Of a stretch of 64,000 nucleotides of DNA, positions 60,501-64,000 are shown piece by piece. Every line of letters starts with the position of its first letter. The stretch's first letter is position 1. Position numbers and translations under genes: made by a program. The notes under the pieces were generated by a model, which was given only the letters and a program-made list of their open reading frames with translations, did no database searches and was not told the DNA's origin. The stretch spans positions 1,612,001 to 1,676,000 of the forward strand of contig JANBXD010000007.1 of assembly GCA_024472245.1 (NCBI GenBank), given 5' to 3'. The DNA is from Beauveria sp. NWAFU-1 (lineage: Eukaryota; Ascomycota; Sordariomycetes; Hypocreales; Cordycipitaceae).

Positions 60501-62138
60501 ATCAGCACAAAGTCTTCTATCGAGCTGCACTGGAGACTGATCAAGACCGCCATGATGGCGACGCCGGAATACGTGAGCAGTATCAATATTGTCTCCATGC
60601 TGAAGCTTTTTGACGAAGATTTGGAAACGATATCAAGAGGACTTCCCCTCACTCTGATGCAACGCTCTTTCTGTAAGTTCTCTCAAGCCACTGAGAGCTC
60701 AACTTTCGTCGCCTCGTTGCTGACTCTGTTTCAGTGATTGTCTCTTTGACCGTGGATGTGCTGATAATTTCCTGCTGCGCCAAGTACACTGTGGCTTTCA
60801 TTATAGCTCTTTGGGCTCTTCTATGCCGCATTCGGAGTCAATACTTGCCATTCGCCCAGAGATTACGCCTTCTTGAAACCCAAGCTCTGGCGGGTGTAAC
60901 TGTACGCTGCTCCGAAACCGCAGCAGGTATCAAGCACATTCGCGCGTTTCAGCAGCAATCCGCTTTCTACCAAGACTTCCATGGAGCTCTTACACTGTCC
61001 CAAAAGCCATACTACTACGTGTTTGAAGCTAAACGTCAATTAGAATACACGATTGCTATGTTCACCACTGCTGTCGGGCTGGCGGCTATCAGTCTCGCCT
61101 TTGTTTATCCGCAGTCCTCCTCCCCAGTCCGTCTTGGGCTTGCTTTGGTCAGCATTGTCGAATTGCCACAGAACTTGAGTTCGATAGCCACCATCTGGGC
61201 TAAATTAGACGAGTCTCTTGGGGCTGTTCTTCGTATCCGCAAATTTTGCTGTGAAACCCCTATCGAAGTTGATGAAGAGGAGGAGCCTCTACCCTCCAAG
61301 TGGCCATCAAAGGGAGCCTTTGAGTTCTTCAGGGTCGCAACAGAGAATGAGTATGAACGCGACTAATCAAAACTGCACTGTGGCTAACGAGAGCGTAGCG
61401 GTACTAACGTTGACGAAGCTTCAACGCGCGTGCCATTGGTCGACGCTTCTCTCGAAGGCACACAGAAGATCGTTGTCTCTTCACGAACCGGCAGGTAGGC
61501 AGCCCCTCTTTGTCGAATTGTTATGTATCTTCGTCAGGAAAATAGCTAAGATAAAGTGGCTATCGTTCAGCCGGCAGCCGTCTTTGATACTGGCAGCGCT
61601 GCGCATGATCAACTACTCTGGCGCTATCCGACTCGACGATATGAACATAAAAAATATTCCCCGGGTAGTTCTCAGGTCCTCCTTAACAACCATTACGAGA
61701 GAAGGTCTCGAGCTGGAAGGAACACTCCGCTCCAACTTGGATCCGCTCTCAATGTTGGAGTCATATTTTAGTGACGCCGATTTGATCAGCATGCTGCATC
61801 GCGTGAAGCTGTGGGATGCGGTGCAGCGTCGGGGCGGCCTTGATGCCAGTATGAAGCGGATGCGCTTCTCCAAGGCGCAAAAGCAACTACTGAGCCTTGC
61901 CCGTGGCGCTCTGCACAGGCGCAGAGAAGACACGAAAGTAGTGCTTATCGACGATGCCATCACTCATCTAGATGGTCATACAGGTAAGAACGTATATGAC
62001 TTCATCGATGGAGAGTTTGCCACCTGCACTGTTCTCATGGTTGCCTATGACCTTGAGGCAATTCGTACTGCAGACACCGTCATAACCGTTGAAGGAGGAG
62101 CAATCACCGACGTGCTGGTGCGGACCGATTCAGAGTGA
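57512..62138 (+). pseudogene. ABCC transporter 4, decayed tandem paralogue of ABC transporter 3
   Basis: Exon structure read by eye: 57512-58217, 58264-58484, 58553-58832, 58887-59120, 59188-60672, 60735-61350, 61399-61494, 61571-62138 (1402 codons if read through). Exons 2, 3 and 4 (221, 280, 234 nt) and introns 3 and 4 (54, 67 nt) equal those of ABC transporter 3, so the genes are tandem duplicates. An in-frame TAG at 59247-59249 (codon 501) interrupts TMD1 exactly where the paralogue has Arg. NBD1 keeps Walker A (GPVACGKS, from 613), but its signature is LSISM (704-708) instead of LSGGQ. NBD2 has lost the Walker A Gly-Lys (SRTGSRQP, 1209-1216), the signature (FSKAQ, 1312-1316), the catalytic Glu (Asp1341) and the H-loop His (Tyr). 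As sequenced, it cannot make a working ATPase; N-terminal helices might still be translated. Confidence 0.82.
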
Positions 62139-62561
62139 CGAGCTAGCAACCTTGTCAATTTTATTGACAGCCATCATGTTAGCTCAATTGGAGAAGAGAC
62201 GTATTGTGCATAATGCTCTCCGTCCCAGAAGCCCCGCAAATTGAGAGTTATACATTTGGTGTGCAGCTTAATAATGTGGACGTCGATATTCGAGCTACTT
62301 CAATGTAAATAGGCTCAGCTTGTAGCCAGCGTTATGAGCCGATGCATCACATATGACTGCAAGTGATGTTCGGCATCGAACAGACTTGATGGCGACAGAT
62401 GAATGCTATCTAAAAGGGGTTAATTAAAATTTCCGTGCTTTCTTATATGTCTCTTTCAGAGGACACGTTCAACTGCTATCGACTGCGTGACAGGGCATAA
62501 TAAACACCATGCATTAGGCTATACACAACCTCGTCTTCCTACAATGAGCCCGTACAGTTTC
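62139..62561. other. Convergent intergenic region
   Basis: This lies between the ABC4 pseudogene and the coiled-coil gene stop. No gene or repeat is seen. Confidence 0.5.
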
Positions 62562-64000
62562 TTAGACATCAAATATATCCCCCACACCAAGCACGCCGCC
62601 CCGGCGCAGGTCCACAATGTCCAGCCTCCAGCCCTCCCAGTGCTTCAGCGCGCGCTTCAGCTCCTTGATGCGCTCCAAGCGGCGCATCTGCTCCTCCTCG
62701 TGCGCTTTGCGGAACGCCTCTTCGTCAAACTCGGCATCGTCGTCCTCGAGGAGCCCTTCGTCGTCGTCGTCGTCGTCACCGCCACCGGCGAGCGCATTGA
62801 GGCCGTTGGTGAGGAATTGGCCAATGCCGCCGCTCGAGTTCTTGCGCTGCGCGGGCGAGCCGTATGGCGCCGAGAGGTCGACGTCCTGGAAGCCCGACGA
62901 CGACTCCATGTCGCGGCGGCGCTGGATCCACTCGCCGCTGCGCAGCTCGTGCACCTCCTTCTCGAGGGCGCGAATCTTCTTTTCCAGACGCTGGCGCTCT
63001 TCGTTTTCGAGCTCGTCCATGCCCTCGTCGTCGAGGCCGCCGCCGCCGTCGGTAGACTTGCGACTGCGCAGCTTGGTGTTCTCGCCCTCAAGCTTCTCGA
63101 CGCGGGTGCGGAGCTCGGCGAGCTCGGCCTCGGCCTTATCCTTTTCGCGCTTCAGCACCTGCGAGCGAGAGTCCTGCTCCTTGTGCAACGTAGTCAGCGT
63201 AGCCGCCTTCTTCTCGAAGCCGTCGGCCTTCTTGGCAAGCTCCTCATGGGCTGCTCTCAGCGTCGTCAGCTCGTGCTCCAGCGTGCTCGCCTTGGTTTCG
63301 GCGCTGGATCGCTCGCTGCCTTCGCGAACCGCCTTTTCAGTAGCGCGTTCCAGGTTCTTCTTGACATCTTGAAGTTCGCGCTGCGCTTTGCCAGCAGCAG
63401 CCTCGGCACGTGCCACCTTGTCTTCCAGTGCGGCGACCTGCTCCTTCTCGGATGACGCTCCGCTCTGGTGGCGTTCGAGTTGCGAGCGCAGCTTAGAGAT
63501 CTCAATTTCCATCGATTCGATTGTTGACGTCTTGGAATCGAGCTCGGCCTGGAGCGCCGGGGGCGGCGATGTGGTGGAAACGGACTGGCGGTGGGCGTGG
63601 CCGGAGCCGCGCGAAATCTGCTGCTGAAGCTGGGTGTTCTTTCGCTCCAGAGAAGCAATTTCGCCCTTCTATATGCTGCTTAGTCAATTTCATGTCGCTG
63701 TAGGACAATTCCTTACCAGCTTCTCCGTATCGTCTGAATTCTTTTTGTCGTCACCTTCCCGTAGATCAGCGAGTTCGTTCTCCGTCTTCTTCCATCTCTT
63801 CTCTGAGTCAGAGTATTCTCTCTGAAGGCGCTTGTTTTCCTTTTCTAGCTCCTCGATTCGGGCCACGTGCTTTCTGTAGATGTCTGGCGCAGTGTCGCCG
63901 TCCGGGCTTAATGGCCCTGGTGAGGCAGGCATGCCCGATATGGAGCTCGCTCGGAATGATGTAGACCTGGCCTTTGACTGTTCAGCCAAAGAAAGCGCAG
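62562..64000 (-). CDS. Long coiled-coil protein, unknown function (5' end outside window)
   Basis: The gene reads leftward and enters from beyond 64000. The visible parts are an exon (to 63717) and a final exon (63668-62562) joined across a 48-nt intron with GTAAGG donor, GACTAAG branch and ATAG acceptor. The stop TAA is at 62562-62564. The frame is open to the window edge with no plausible start codon, so the N-terminus is missing. About 460 residues are visible: a Ser/Pro-rich segment, then YRKHVARIEELEKENKRLQ and an almost continuous heptad-repeat coiled coil. Next come SSGGIGQFLTNGLNAL, a run of six Asp, an acidic helix (FDEEAFRKAHEEEQMRRLERIKELKRAL) and a short hydrophobic C-terminus. 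It resembles fungal proteins labelled as M-protein-repeat or transport/scaffold coiled coils, but no specific function can be assigned. Confidence 0.8.

Noticed and set aside
62617..63455. Long plus-strand frames over the coiled-coil gene
   Set aside because: Ser/Arg- and Leu/Val-rich antisense shadows of the minus-strand heptad repeats.

Overview
The window is nuclear DNA of a filamentous ascomycete (Pezizomycotina, most likely a sordariomycete). Genes carry short introns (46-115 nt) with GTRNGT donors and CTRAY-type branch points. AT-rich blocks almost devoid of CA/TG dinucleotides look like repeat-induced point mutation (RIP). The conserved genes (MFS siderophore transporter, CYP51, Ino80 subunit Iec3, NADP-isocitrate dehydrogenase) are of fungal type. 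Species cannot be assigned from sequence alone.

Layout. 0-10.9 kb: the 3' part of an AIF/AMID-like oxidoreductase (-), a MirB/Sit1-type siderophore transporter (+), a J-domain coiled-coil protein with a frame break (+), the decayed remains of an NRPS A-T-C region (+), and an intronless CYP51 paralogue (+). 10.9-12.2 kb: an AT-rich block holding a solo LTR with a perfect 5-bp target duplication and an imperfect palindrome. 12.6-22.9 kb: a compact biosynthetic-type locus. It has two UstYa/DUF3328 oxidase genes (-) flanking a small secreted precursor with tandem, KR-delimited Trp-containing repeats (+), then a full ABCC transporter (+) and a bZIP regulator (-). This looks like an undescribed dikaritin-like RiPP cluster. 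23-30.6 kb: gene-poor DNA and a second ABCC transporter broken by a 1-nt frameshift near its end. 31-35 kb: a core segment with Iec3 (+) and mitochondrial NADP-IDH (-). 37 kb: a small secreted protein. 38.0-50.6 kb: a RIP-mutated Ty1/copia element (both LTRs present) carrying a nested Ty3/gypsy element (both LTRs, perfect TSD GTATA). 51.2-62.1 kb: two tandem paralogous ABCC transporters with matching exon lengths; the upstream copy is intact and the downstream copy is decayed (in-frame stop, several ATP-site residues lost). 62.5-64 kb: a coiled-coil protein (-) running off the right edge.

How it may work together (inference). The two UstYa oxidases would modify core peptides released from the secreted precursor by kexin cleavage at Lys-Arg. 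The ABCC transporter would export the product, and the neighbouring bZIP factor could control the locus. The other three ABCC genes, the NRPS relic and the CYP51 paralogue suggest an accessory region of chemical defence and secondary metabolism that is being reshaped by transposons, RIP and gene decay. Splice sites were read by eye from consensus and frame continuity; no transcript or database evidence was available.
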